Part shown: piece after piece, positions 7,315 through 16,067 of the stretch
How the letters are laid out: each line of letters starts with the position of its first letter
Position numbering within the stretch: position 1 is the first letter of the stretch
DNA from: Thermotogota bacterium ADurb.Bin062
GTDB taxonomy: Bacteria > Thermotogota > Thermotogae > MWEM01
Assembly (NCBI GenBank): GCA_002071085.1
Contig: MWEM01000022.1
Location: 1 to 42,909, forward strand
DNA length: 42,909 nucleotides
Direction: 5' to 3'
Notes under the pieces: generated by a model
Databases searched by the model: none
What the model saw: the letters and a program-made list of their open reading frames with translations, nothing else
Told to the model about the DNA's origin: nothing
Program-made: the position numbers and the translations under genes

Positions 7315-9381
7315 TCAACGCACGGTTAAGACGGTCGCCTCTCCCGGTTCCAGGAAGACGTGGACGTATCCGTCTTCGAGATTCATATACTGTTGTGTTT
7401 TCGCATAATTCACGTACTCCCGTCTGACACCGCCAACCCTCATATCCGGTATATGCGAAACGTCGATCGATATCCAAGAGGCGTTCACGAAATCGGTGTT
7501 CGCCAGGAGGATCAACGCCTGGTTTTGGACCGGATTCTTGTAGAGATGCGCGATCACTTTTTCGGAGGGGGTGAAGAGCCCTTCCAATCGATTCTCCCCT
7601 CGGCACCATGGGCCGCATTCGGCTTTCAACGTCGCCGCGGATTGCATCAGTTGCAACAGCTCCAAATCCGCCTGGTCCCAGTGATAGGCGTAATGGTCGA
7701 AAAACGCGATCTTACCATACAAAGGGTCTTGTTCGGGCAGCGCGAACCGTCCTCTCTCATCGTTGTCTAGCCCCAAGTTCAGCGGTTGCACCTCTCCAAT
7801 CTCGAATCCGGAATTGATGAAGGTGATGCCGTTGGGCAGAAACAGGTTCAGGATAAAGGAGAACTGAGAAAACCTCTTCCGGTATTTCCGTGCGATGGCC
7901 CGCGGGGTGTCCGGCGTTTCGGCCGTCACCAGGGCGGGGAGCTTTAAGGCCGGCAGCAGTTGCTGACAGAACTCAAAACACTTTCCTTCGTCCACCCGAG
8001 GTTCCATCCACCAGGAGTTTCCAAGAATAGCATCGTAGCCGCGTTCCAATGCCCTCTCGTCTTTGGTGATCTCCAGCTCTTCGGCGATGAAAACGAAGCC
8101 CGGATCCAAGTCGCGCGCCTTACGGATGATCTCCTCCTCCAGCTGGCGGGGTAGGGCGTGTCCCATATCCAAACGCACACCGTCGATTCCGAACCGTTTC
8201 TGATAACTGGGAATCACGTTTACCAAATACTCCCACAAGGGTAGATTGGGGCTATCGTTTTCGAAATTGCTCGCTTTGATGATATCGAAAAGCACGTAGG
8301 GGGGTTGCTCGGCGCCCACGAGCGCCCGACTTGGGTTTGGGGGAAGATGGAACAGCTTCAAGAACGTAACGTCCGTCCACGCCGGCTGCGTGTCGTTGAC
8401 CCAATCTGAAAAACCCGGAGGGGGAAGCACCCCGAAGGTTTTCACGAGGTCTTCGAAGAAACTTTCTTCTTTGCCTCGGTGTTCTTCCTTAAAGTATTCC
8501 CAGCGTTGCGGGTCCAAGCGATCCGGGCTATGGGAGAACAGACCGAGTAGTTCTTTCGTTTTTTCCGCCGCGTAGATCGTGGAGAGGTTCTCGACGCTGG
8601 GCTGGCAGAAGCCGAGAGCGTCGATAGACGGCGCCTTGTACTGCTCCTCTTTCGAGGCGCGAATCCAATAGAACCAATCCGGATGCTCGAGGATGAGATC
8701 GTTATCTCGCGCGCAGGTTCTGGGGACGAAGTCTAAAATGACCCGCATCCCCATCATATGCGCCGCCTCGACGAAAGCCGAAAACTCGTCCTCTACGGTG
8801 AAGCCCGCGAGCAAGGCGTCTTTGTACGATGGTTCGATCTGTAAAAAATTCTTGACCGCGTACGGAGAGGGAAGCTCCCCTTTCTGGTAAAGGTGGCTGT
8901 ATTTGGTGATCGGAAGGGAATAGAGCGTGTCGATTCCGATCTTTTTCAAATAGGGCAAAAGCGCAATCATTTTGAGAAAGGTCCCGCCTTCGGTGTAACG
9001 ACCGATCTGAGAACCTTGGAACTTCCAGTACCCTTTATGGTTGTAGGCCGTCGTCGCCCTCACGAAGAAGCCGTACATATAACGGCTCTGCAACCAATCC
9101 CGTTCTCCCGTGAAAGCCGAGCGGCCCGCCTGTTCTTTCAGAGCGGAAAAAGGACGTTCATAGTGGACTCCGGGCTTTTTTTGTTCCAGAATCTCACTAA
9201 GAATCCGGCTGTAGTATTTGTGCGGGTTCACCAAGAGCGGTTTCCGATCGTCGCCGACCGGACGGTCCGAGGGCATCATAGCGTTGATCACGCTCTGAGA
9301 AGCCCACAAATAGGGAATCGCATAGTACCCGCTGGACGTTTTCGCTTTGTTTTTCAAGTAATCGTAAATTTCCTTCAACAT
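7315..9381 (-). CDS. GH13 (alpha-amylase) family protein, possibly GlgE-like
   Basis: About 688 residues. The TIM-barrel catalytic set is visible: nucleophile Asp in GIDGVRLDMGHALP, acid/base Glu in FVFIAEELEI, and a third Asp in TAETPDTPR. The last motif recalls the NTPD type of GH13 maltosyltransferases (GlgE) rather than the NHD of ordinary amylases. The N-terminal 100 residues are helical and unassigned. The C-terminal 90 residues look like the usual beta-sandwich. No signal peptide is seen, so it likely acts on cytosolic glucans or maltosyl donors. A GTG at 9414 and an ATG at 9381 compete. The ATG has AAAGAGGTG nine bases upstream and is preferred. No other glycogen or maltose genes are nearby, so the substrate is inferred only from motifs. 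Confidence 0.8.
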   Translation of the reverse strand: MLKEIYDYLKNKAKTSSGYYAIPYLWASQSVINAMMPSDRPVGDDRKPLLVNPHKYYSRILSEILEQKKPGVHYERPFSALKEQAGRSAFTGERDWLQSRYMYGFFVRATTAYNHKGYWKFQGSQIGRYTEGGTFLKMIALLPYLKKIGIDTLYSLPITKYSHLYQKGELPSPYAVKNFLQIEPSYKDALLAGFTVEDEFSAFVEAAHMMGMRVILDFVPRTCARDNDLILEHPDWFYWIRASKEEQYKAPSIDALGFCQPSVENLSTIYAAEKTKELLGLFSHSPDRLDPQRWEYFKEEHRGKEESFFEDLVKTFGVLPPPGFSDWVNDTQPAWTDVTFLKLFHLPPNPSRALVGAEQPPYVLFDIIKASNFENDSPNLPLWEYLVNVIPSYQKRFGIDGVRLDMGHALPRQLEEEIIRKARDLDPGFVFIAEELEITKDERALERGYDAILGNSWWMEPRVDEGKCFEFCQQLLPALKLPALVTAETPDTPRAIARKYRKRFSQFSFILNLFLPNGITFINSGFEIGEVQPLNLGLDNDERGRFALPEQDPLYGKIAFFDHYAYHWDQADLELLQLMQSAATLKAECGPWCRGENRLEGLFTPSEKVIAHLYKNPVQNQALILLANTDFVNASWISIDVSHIPDMRVGGVRREYVNYAKTQQYMNLEDGYVHVFLEPGEATVLTVR

Positions 9382-9424
9382 AGACCGATACACCTCTTTA
9401 TCCACATCATCCACATCACCAACA

Positions 9425-10645
9425 TCATCGTCGCTCCGTTTCCCCTTCGACGGGCACGGTCATCCACAAACATTTCAAATAAAGCGTTTCCGGCATCTGC
9501 AACAACCAAGGGTGGTCCGGAGATTGAACGTTTTGGTCCACGACGATCACCGCTTTGCCACAATCGGCAGACGCCCTTCGGACTGATTCGATCATCTCTT
9601 CCCACCCGAGATGGTAAGAACAACTGCACAAACAGATAAGGCCGTTTGGAGCCAAGAGCGGTAACACAGACCTCACCAATTCGGTGAGCAAGCGTTTTCC
9701 ATAAGGCCGTTCCTGTTGCGATTTAATTAAAGATGGCGGGTCGATGACGATCAACCCGTAGGGCTTTCCTAGCGGCGGCTTTTCCATCGTTTGATTCAAC
9801 AGCCAGGAAAAAACGTCGTCCACAATGAAGCCGGTCTGGCCGGTCAACCCGTTGATCTCAGCCATACGCTGCGCGGTTTCGATATCAGGAGCTGACTTGT
9901 CGACTCCAAGGGTGGTCATTCCTTCTTGCGCCATCGTGAAAGAAAAGCCGCCGGTATAACAAAACAGATCCAATGCCGGTTGCCCCTCTAAATGATAGGT
10001 CCGTATCAATTGTCGGGCTTTCGCCCTGGACGCTTGTTGGTCAAGAAACAGTCCCGTCTTCTGACCCGTTTTGAATCGGATGAGGTAGGCGATACCGTCC
10101 ACCCAAACCGTGGTCTCTTCCGGGACCTCTCCCCAAAGCACGCCCGAATGTCTATTCAAGCGGTACTCCGGCGTGGATTCGAAATCGCTGCGTTCGAAGA
10201 TGCCACGAATGCCCCCTTCGTAAAGCGCACGTAAGGCCGATATGATCTGCGGCTTCTTTTCTTCTAGAGCGGGGTGGCGAATCTGGGCAACCAAATAATC
10301 CCCGTAACGGTCGACGATCAACCCGGGCAACCCCTCGGATTCCGCGTTGATCAACCGATAAGCCACGTTGGGGTTAATCCGGGTACGAACGGACAACGCT
10401 CGACGGAAACGGCGCAAAAAAAAGGGCTCGTCGATCTCCTCATCCCGGAGGGTCAGCATTCTGACTGTTTTTGAGGCGCCTTTTAGGAATAACCCCTTGC
10501 CGAGAAAGCCGCCGTTTTCCTCGAAAACGTTCGCAATCCCTAGGTCCCGATCCGCTTGGATGTCGACGAGTTCATCGGCAAAAACCCATCCGTAACGGTT
10601 TCGAATCTTCGGAGCCTTCTGCCTCCGGACGGTTACGATGATCAT
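9425..10645 (-). CDS. rlmI: RlmI-like rRNA cytosine-C5 methyltransferase
   Basis: A 406-residue protein with an N-terminal PUA-like RNA-binding domain (RRQKAPKIRNRYGWVFADEL) and a C-terminal SAM-dependent methyltransferase. It has the SAM loop LDLFCYTGGFS, the DPPSLIKS motif and a catalytic Cys region CLCSCSYHLGWEEM. The family (RlmI/RlmK/PUA methyltransferases, COG1092) makes m5C in 23S rRNA, C1962 in Escherichia coli. The start overlaps the stop of punA by four bases, indicating translational coupling. The exact target base in this organism is an inference from the family. Confidence 0.88.
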   Translation of the reverse strand: MIIVTVRRQKAPKIRNRYGWVFADELVDIQADRDLGIANVFEENGGFLGKGLFLKGASKTVRMLTLRDEEIDEPFFLRRFRRALSVRTRINPNVAYRLINAESEGLPGLIVDRYGDYLVAQIRHPALEEKKPQIISALRALYEGGIRGIFERSDFESTPEYRLNRHSGVLWGEVPEETTVWVDGIAYLIRFKTGQKTGLFLDQQASRAKARQLIRTYHLEGQPALDLFCYTGGFSFTMAQEGMTTLGVDKSAPDIETAQRMAEINGLTGQTGFIVDDVFSWLLNQTMEKPPLGKPYGLIVIDPPSLIKSQQERPYGKRLLTELVRSVLPLLAPNGLICLCSCSYHLGWEEMIESVRRASADCGKAVIVVDQNVQSPDHPWLLQMPETLYLKCLWMTVPVEGETERR

Positions 10646-11472
10646 GCGTAAGATTCGACAACCACTTTAACCAGGCTCGCAAAGGTGTCTTTCACGCGAT
10701 TGGCCGTATCCATGACTTCCTGATGCGAGAGTTTTTGCATAAGCACGCCGGCCGCCATATTCGTCACGCAAGAGATGCCGAAGGGGCGAATACCACAGTG
10801 TCGGCAGGCGATCAACTCCGGAACCGTGGACATCCCCACCAAGTCCGCCCCCAGATAACGGAAAGCGCGAATCTCCGCCGGGGTTTCGTACATCGGTCCC
10901 AACGCAAACACATAGGTACCGGTTTTCAGCTCTTTGTTCTTCTCTTTGAGGCGATTTTTCACCCGATCGTACCAGTCTACATCCAAGACCGTCGACATAT
11001 CGGGAAATCGGGGCCCGATTGCATCGTCGTTCTCTCCAATCAAAGGGTTATGAAAGGAGAAGTTGATGATATCTCGGATCACGACGAGGTCCCCGGCCTG
11101 ATAGTCCGTGTTGATGCCTCCGGAGGCGTTCGTAATGATCAAACCCTCCACGCCGATCCTTTTTAACAGATAGAGGGGGGTGACGATGTCGGCGGGGTCG
11201 TACCCCTCATAACAGTGGAATCGCCCTTGCATCGCAACGACCTCGACTCCTGAAAGCTCGCCAAAAACCAGGTTCCCCTCGTGCCCGATCACCGTCGAAG
11301 CGAGAAAGCCGGGGATTTTTTGGTAAGGGATTTTTACGCTCTTTTCCAACCGATCCGCCATAAACCCAAGTCCAGAGCCAAGGACCAATCCCACCTTGGC
11401 GTTCGCTGGCTTTCCCAAGGCCTCTCGCACCGTTTCAGCGCCGCTGTCGATGATGCTTGATAAACGCTTCAA
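10642..11472 (-). CDS. punA: Purine nucleoside phosphorylase (trimeric type)
   Basis: About 276 residues. It splits inosine and guanosine with phosphate into base and ribose-1-phosphate in purine salvage. Family signatures include VLGSGLGFMADRLE (phosphate-binding loop), the HEGNL region, QGRFHCYEGYDPADIVTPLY, ITNASGGINTDYQAGDLV and YLGADLVGMSTVPE. The start is uncertain. A GTG at 11481 directly abuts GAGG, whereas a TTG at 11472 sits eight bases behind it, so I prefer the TTG. It is the first gene of the minus-strand run down to the prepilin peptidase and is read from an AT-rich divergent promoter region. Confidence 0.93.
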   Translation of the reverse strand: MKRLSSIIDSGAETVREALGKPANAKVGLVLGSGLGFMADRLEKSVKIPYQKIPGFLASTVIGHEGNLVFGELSGVEVVAMQGRFHCYEGYDPADIVTPLYLLKRIGVEGLIITNASGGINTDYQAGDLVVIRDIINFSFHNPLIGENDDAIGPRFPDMSTVLDVDWYDRVKNRLKEKNKELKTGTYVFALGPMYETPAEIRAFRYLGADLVGMSTVPELIACRHCGIRPFGISCVTNMAAGVLMQKLSHQEVMDTANRVKDTFASLVKVVVESYA

Positions 11473-11509
11473 ACCAGACACCTCGCTTCTGCAGATACAA
11501 ATCTGCCCT

Positions 11510-11560
11510 TTTTGGAGTCTATTATAGCATTTTTAGTTTATAATACTCCGAAACAACGCT
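11510..11560. promoter_or_regulatory. Divergent promoter region between punA and the tail-anchored protein gene
   Basis: An AT-rich patch holds a TATAAT on the plus strand (11539-11544) and another on the minus strand (plus-strand ATTATA, 11521-11526). The -35 matches are poor on both sides (TTGGAG lies 21 bases from the plus-strand box). The -10 boxes and the divergent layout are the only support. Confidence 0.45.
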
Positions 11561-11598
11561 TTTTTCCGGTCTTATGTCGTGAGGGGGGAGAACCCGTT

Positions 11599-12627
11599 AT
11601 GAACTATGATTTTTACGCGATAAAAATACAAGCGGAAAACCGTACTTCGGACGATTATTTCTTGGGGTATTTCTTCGGAAAGGTCAATAGCGGTTTGGAA
11701 TACCGGTTCATCTGTTTTCCGAGTAAATACGTAGATCGCGAGAAAACCCCTCTGGAAATGCCCTTCGCGGAGTATAAAGACTACTTGAACGAACTCTACC
11801 TTCGTATCTCCTCACGATCTCTGGAGATCGTCGAGATGACCAAGGAGTTCAACGTTTACCTCGGCCTTCAAATACGAAAAATGGGCGGTATGGGTGCGCA
11901 AGGATTTCGGTTTTCAAAGATGGCGGAAGAAAAGAACACCGAACTGATTCGGTCGGAGTTGAACGATCTCTTTCAAAACTGGACCAGCGACATCATCCTG
12001 CGCTTCACACTCGACTTTTCCAGCTTCTCTCAAATCTATGAGCAAGCGAGCCTTTCGGCGGACACGAAGGTTATGCTCAGCTCTTTCGGCGCAGACCGCA
12101 AAGATATCCTCTCGATCTCGGACTTCTACCCGCTTCTCGACCCGATGGCCGGTGTCACGATCGACCAATACGAGATCGGCTCGGTGATCTGGTGCACAAT
12201 CTCTCGCTTCTCGAACCAAACTGAAGAGAACCGGTTGAAGAAAGAGTACCCCGACTTTTTCGACGAGGCGGGGGGCAACATCGTCCCTTTCGAAGGCACG
12301 TTGGTACTCAAAGAACTGACCGCGGACGGGCGTGGCGTCCTCGTTAAAGTGATGATCGCCGACTGGTTTTTCGCCAAATCGATTATCCTGCACAATATGC
12401 GCCTGCTGCAAAACACCCAGAAGCTCCAAAACCGGTTTCCCAAATTGCAGGAGCAAAGTTTTCAGATCGGTTTGGATAACCCGCAAGCCCGACCCGCTTC
12501 GAAGGGTACGACGAACACCGCCCACCTCGAAAACAAAAAACCGATCTTCGATCTCGGGACAGTCTTCATCATCTTCGCTATCATAGCGTTGGCCTTTCTC
12601 ATCTATTTCTTTTTCTTTTATTCCTGA
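11599..12627 (+). CDS. Unrecognised protein with a single C-terminal membrane anchor
   Basis: A 342-residue protein I do not recognise. The ATG at 11599 follows GGGGGGAG and gives MNYDFYAIKIQ; an earlier frame start at 11512 lies inside the promoter. There is no signal peptide. Residues about 1-290 look like a soluble mixed alpha/beta cytosolic domain (DDYFLGYFFGKV, YRFICFPSKYVDRE, EKNTELIRSELNDLFQNW, FSSFGADRKDILS-like stretches). A polar linker rich in Lys, Asn and Thr leads to one hydrophobic helix, FDLGTVFIIFAIIALAFLI, ending four residues from a Phe-rich tail. This is the layout of a tail-anchored protein with a cytosolic head. It is monocistronic between punA (divergent) and rpsT. Confidence 0.75.
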   Translation: MNYDFYAIKIQAENRTSDDYFLGYFFGKVNSGLEYRFICFPSKYVDREKTPLEMPFAEYKDYLNELYLRISSRSLEIVEMTKEFNVYLGLQIRKMGGMGAQGFRFSKMAEEKNTELIRSELNDLFQNWTSDIILRFTLDFSSFSQIYEQASLSADTKVMLSSFGADRKDILSISDFYPLLDPMAGVTIDQYEIGSVIWCTISRFSNQTEENRLKKEYPDFFDEAGGNIVPFEGTLVLKELTADGRGVLVKVMIADWFFAKSIILHNMRLLQNTQKLQNRFPKLQEQSFQIGLDNPQARPASKGTTNTAHLENKKPIFDLGTVFIIFAIIALAFLIYFFFFYS

Positions 12628-12680
12628 AGTATCCGCAGGGGCCCACGTACCCGACCTGGAAAGAAGAGAGTCGCGCGCGG

Positions 12681-12709
12681 TTGACAAGACTCCCGCATCG
12701 TGGTAGAAT
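12681..12709 (+). promoter_or_regulatory. Sigma-70-type promoter of rpsT
   Basis: A perfect -35 TTGACA (12681-12686), a 17-base spacer and a -10 TAGAAT (12704-12709) lie 32 bases before the rpsT start. Confidence 0.88.
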
Positions 12710-12741
12710 AAGGCCCGAATGTTCGTAGAGGAGGAATACCC

Positions 12742-13011
12742 GTGCCAAATATACCATCCGCGAAGGCCCGTGTGAAAAGAACCGAACGCGAGAGAGCTCA
12801 AAATAAATCCTATAAGAGCAAATTTCGAAACCTGGCGAAAAAAGTCAATAGAGCGATCGAAGAGAACGATAAAGAATCCGTGAAGGCTTTGCTGCCGAAA
12901 TTATACTCGGCTATCGACCGAACGGCGAAGATCGGAGCCATTCACAAAAATCAAGCCGCGCGCCGCAAGTCCCGAATAACCAAAAAAGCAAACGCCTTAT
13001 TGACAGAGTAA
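12742..13011 (+). CDS. rpsT: Small ribosomal subunit protein bS20
   Basis: An 89-residue basic protein of standard S20 length that binds 16S rRNA early in 30S assembly. The N-terminus PNIPSAKARVKRTERERAQN and the end AARRKSRITKKANALL are characteristic. It starts with GTG, preceded by GAGGAGGAATACCC, and has its own consensus promoter and a strong terminator, so it is a single-gene transcript. In many Firmicutes rpsT lies next to holA. Here holA is 20 kb away. Confidence 0.97.
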   Translation: MPNIPSAKARVKRTERERAQNKSYKSKFRNLAKKVNRAIEENDKESVKALLPKLYSAIDRTAKIGAIHKNQAARRKSRITKKANALLTE

Positions 13012-13033
13012 TACGGAGCGCGTCCGCATACGG

Positions 13034-13061
13034 AAAAAGGCCGAAACGTTCGGCCTTTTTT
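13034..13061. terminator. Intrinsic terminator after rpsT (possibly bidirectional)
   Basis: A 12-base stem, AAAAAGGCCGAA with TTCGGCCTTTTT, encloses a three-base loop and is followed by T. It lies 22 bases after the rpsT stop and faces the end of the convergent M42 peptidase gene, which it could also terminate. Confidence 0.9.
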
Positions 13062-13126
13062 GTGTTGGTTTGCGTACCTTGACGGTGAGCGGCGCGTAAC
13101 CGAGCCATCGGCGCCCGTCGCGGCCT

Positions 13127-14197
13127 TTAGGGTAAGCCCAGATAGCTCATCAATAACTGACAGGTATTGGATAAACCGTCGATATGTGCTCTTTCGTACC
13201 CGTGAGAAGAAGAAACGCCCGGTCCGATCAGGGCGAACCGGATGTCCTTTCCACTCCGCAGCGCGGCGCCGGCATCCGAACCGTAACTGGGATAGATGTC
13301 GACAGCGTAGTTCAATTTCTCCGTTTTCGCCAAGTCGATCAACTCGCGGGTCATCTCATAATCATAGGGCCCATTAGAGTCTTTCATACAGATCGACACC
13401 TTGTGCTCGTCCGTCCCCAAGTCATCTCCTACAGCGCCCATATCCACGACCAGGATTTCCTCAACGTCCTCCGGAATGCCAGCGGAGCCGCCGTGACCCA
13501 CCTCTTCGTAATTGGTGAACAATAAATAGGCCTTCCGATTCAATCGCGTCTGCTCCGGATACCCGCCATCTCGCAGGATCTTCGCTAACGTGATCAGAAT
13601 GCCCACGCTCGCTTTATCGTCCAGATGCCTGCTCTTTAAAAACCCGCGTTCGGTCAAGACCGTTCGAGGATCGAAGCTGATGTAATTCCCCGACTCGATT
13701 CCCAACGCCTCAACATCTTTTTTTGATTGGACTCTTTCATCCAGAACCACTTCGAGGGTTTCATCGTTTCTTTCGACCGTGTCGATGTCTTTATAAACGT
13801 GGGAAGACGAATGGCACAGCTGAATCGTCCCACTGATCGACCTCCCGTCGTAAGTGTGGATTAGGCAGTTCTCCGTGATGATGTTCGTTAAAGGATAGCC
13901 GCCCACCGGCGTTAAGCGGAGCCGGCCGTTGTCCTTGACCGCGCGGACGATCGCCCCTAGCGTGTCGATATGCGCAGAAAGGATCGCCGTCTCTTTCGGC
14001 CCTTTTCCCGCGTCACCTTCACTGAGTTGGACGACGACACTGCCCTTCCTCGTCGACCACGCCCGATACCCCAATTCCTCGAAAATATCGCGCAATCGTT
14101 TTTGAATCTCTCGAGTAAACCCTGTCGGGCTGGGTATCCGACACAGTTCCAAGATCATTCCTTTCATATACTCCAGGTGTTTTTCGGAAACTCGCAT
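13127..14197 (-). CDS. M42-family metallo-aminopeptidase
   Basis: A 356-residue cytosolic peptidase of the M42 family (glutamyl aminopeptidase/TET/so-called cellulase M group), which trims N-terminal residues from peptides. Metal-binding and catalytic elements are visible: AHIDT, SRHLDDKAS with the bridging Asp, NYEEVGHGG with the catalytic Glu pair, VVDMGAVG, and the final His in SSSHGYERAH. GGAGG precedes the ATG by seven bases. It sits last in the run prmC-ruvB-kamD-kamE-ychF. A peptidase beside a lysine-degrading mutase fits a peptide-fermenting lifestyle, but that link is an inference. Confidence 0.92.
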   Translation of the reverse strand: MRVSEKHLEYMKGMILELCRIPSPTGFTREIQKRLRDIFEELGYRAWSTRKGSVVVQLSEGDAGKGPKETAILSAHIDTLGAIVRAVKDNGRLRLTPVGGYPLTNIITENCLIHTYDGRSISGTIQLCHSSSHVYKDIDTVERNDETLEVVLDERVQSKKDVEALGIESGNYISFDPRTVLTERGFLKSRHLDDKASVGILITLAKILRDGGYPEQTRLNRKAYLLFTNYEEVGHGGSAGIPEDVEEILVVDMGAVGDDLGTDEHKVSICMKDSNGPYDYEMTRELIDLAKTEKLNYAVDIYPSYGSDAGAALRSGKDIRFALIGPGVSSSHGYERAHIDGLSNTCQLLMSYLGLP

Positions 14198-14218
14198 CCA
14201 ATTACCTCCGGTAGGCGT

Positions 14219-15280
14219 TCAGATATTGAATCGTATATACAAGATATCGCCGTCTTCTACGATATGGTCTTTACCGACCACCTTCACCAACCCCAACTCT
14301 TTCAGCTTTTTCTCTTGACCCTCCCGCGCGAGGTCCTCGAACCGCATCACTTCCGCGCGAATAAAGCCGCGCTCGAAGTCGGTATGAATCTTACCGGCGG
14401 CGTCTTTCGCGCCAGTCTTCTCGCGAACCGTCCAAGCGCGCACCTCTTCATCTCCTACCGTAAAAAACGATATCAGTCCGATATGTTCGTAAACCTCGCG
14501 CACCAAACGCTCGATACCGGTTTCATTGAGTCCGATCGACGTGAGAAGATCGGCCCTTTCCTCCGGCGTGAAATCGTTCAACTCCATCTCGAACTTGCCG
14601 CTGAGTTCTAACCAACCGAGCCGGTTTTGAGCGCAATCTTCCCGTATCCGTTTGATTTCGGGAGTTTCGATAGCAAAGCTGGCCTCGTCGCTGTTCAATA
14701 GGAGGATCGACGGCTTTATCGAACAAAGATTCAACCCCCCGACGGCTTTACGTTTTTCCGCTTCCTCTCGATATTCGGCGCCCGGAAGCAGCGTTTGATC
14801 CAAGGGATGATGGAGTCTTTCGAGAAAGTCCAGGAGCTCTTCTTCCGGTTTTTCCAGTTTGTATTTCGCGTGTTTCAATCGATCGATGCCGTTTTCTACG
14901 ATCTCCAAGTCTCGGATGATGATCTCGGACTTGATGTCCTCCGCCTGTTCTCTCGGCGTCTTTTCCGACCCTTCGAAGTTCCCGATCACCCATAAGAGGG
15001 CGTCGACTCCCTGCAAGATTCCGAAGATCCGGTTTCTCTCTTTCGCGCCGGCTTTCGGGTCTAACCCTGGGGTGTCCGTGAATTGGATCGTCGCGTAAGT
15101 TGTTTTTTTTGGTTGATATATCCGAGACAACGTATCCACACGTGGGTCTTTTACTTTCACTACCCGTGTCTCCGACCCCGCAGCCGTCTGGCCCGAGACG
15201 CCGGAGAAGAGTTGAAAGAGCGTCGTCTTCCCCACAAAAGGCAAACCGATAATGCCGATATTCATCGAAAGATAGCCCAC
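14219..15280 (-). CDS. ychF: YchF/Obg-like ATPase
   Basis: About 353 residues, full length for the family. It is a translation-associated TRAFAC P-loop protein that prefers ATP. The P-loop is GLPFVGKTT, with Phe in place of the usual Asn. Switch and G3 appear as TDTPGL. The G4 position is LLLNSDEASF, an NxxE-type motif rather than NKxD, which is why the family binds ATP. The C-terminal TGS domain is present (FFTVGDEEVRAWTVREKT). GTG at 15280 has GGGAGG eight bases upstream. An ATG at 15265 gives the canonical MNIGIIGLP start but has no such site, so the protein may carry five extra residues. The gene starts 17 bases after kamE. Confidence 0.93.
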   Translation of the reverse strand: MGYLSMNIGIIGLPFVGKTTLFQLFSGVSGQTAAGSETRVVKVKDPRVDTLSRIYQPKKTTYATIQFTDTPGLDPKAGAKERNRIFGILQGVDALLWVIGNFEGSEKTPREQAEDIKSEIIIRDLEIVENGIDRLKHAKYKLEKPEEELLDFLERLHHPLDQTLLPGAEYREEAEKRKAVGGLNLCSIKPSILLLNSDEASFAIETPEIKRIREDCAQNRLGWLELSGKFEMELNDFTPEERADLLTSIGLNETGIERLVREVYEHIGLISFFTVGDEEVRAWTVREKTGAKDAAGKIHTDFERGFIRAEVMRFEDLAREGQEKKLKELGLVKVVGKDHIVEDGDILYIRFNI

Positions 15281-15296
15281 AAGTTCTCCCTCCCGA

Positions 15297-16067
15297 TTAG
15301 GTCAACTCCGCGCGCTCGCTCAAGGTTGTGGCGATGTAACTGGCGACTTGGCTGGGCACGGTGCCCGAACCGAAGCCCACATCGTATCCGAGTTCTACGG
15401 CCAGTTCGTAACTGATCCGCGGGCCCCCGACGATCGTGAGAAGACCTTTCCTCACCCCTTCGATCTCCAATAAGTCCATTAACTTGGTGAGGTTTTGTAT
15501 GTGTAGGTTCTTTTGAGTCACAATCTGTGAGATTAAGAGCGCATCGGCCTTCGTTTCTTTCACCTTCCGGACGACCTCTTCACACAAGACCTGACTCCCC
15601 ATATTGTGAACGGTGAACATCTTGTACCGCTCTAGTCCGTAATCCCCGTGATAGCCTTTCATATTCAAAATCGCGTCCAGCCCGACCGTATGGGCGTCGC
15701 TTTCGATCGTTGCGCCCACAACCACGAGAGGCCTTCCGATTTTTTTCTGTATAAAATCGTCTGTCTCCTCTCGGCTCATAACCCGAAAACTAACGTCCAT
15801 CACTTTGATCTTCGACACATCGATCGTCTTTTGGGTGTGCGCGTAAACGACGAAAAACGTGTAGCCCTCTTGCATATCTTCCATCGAGACGATGTCCAAG
15901 GTATCGAACCCGAGGTTTCGGACGAACACTTTCGCCGCTTCCTTCGCCAACGCGCCATACGGAATCGGAAGGGTGAAAGAGAGCTGGACGGCGCCGTCGT
16001 TGGCGGCGTCGCCGTAGGATGTCAGCTGTTTGGGGTCGATGAACACGTTGCCTTTAAACTCGCTCAT
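15297..16067 (-). CDS. kamE: Lysine 5,6-aminomutase beta subunit (B12-binding)
   Basis: A 256-residue small subunit of adenosylcobalamin- and PLP-dependent lysine 5,6-aminomutase, which moves the terminal amino group of D-lysine or beta-lysine to C5 during lysine fermentation. It resembles clostridial KamE closely: SYGDAANDGAVQLSFTLP at the N-terminus, the cobalamin base-off motif DAHTVGLDAI, and NMKGYHGDYGLERY, whose Lys corresponds to the PLP-binding lysine of the family. Further matches are LLISQIVTQKNLHIQNLTKL and GGPRISYELAVELGYDVGFG. Its start overlaps the kamD stop by four bases, as expected for subunits made in equal amount. Confidence 0.95.
   Translation of the reverse strand: MSEFKGNVFIDPKQLTSYGDAANDGAVQLSFTLPIPYGALAKEAAKVFVRNLGFDTLDIVSMEDMQEGYTFFVVYAHTQKTIDVSKIKVMDVSFRVMSREETDDFIQKKIGRPLVVVGATIESDAHTVGLDAILNMKGYHGDYGLERYKMFTVHNMGSQVLCEEVVRKVKETKADALLISQIVTQKNLHIQNLTKLMDLLEIEGVRKGLLTIVGGPRISYELAVELGYDVGFGSGTVPSQVASYIATTLSERAELT

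Noticed and set aside
8893..9639. Plus-strand open frame of 248 codons
   Set aside because: It is antisense to the GH13 and rlmI genes and has no protein features.
11914..12801. Minus-strand open frame of 295 codons
   Set aside because: It is antisense to the tail-anchored protein gene and crosses the rpsT promoter; there is no ribosome site and no recognisable family.
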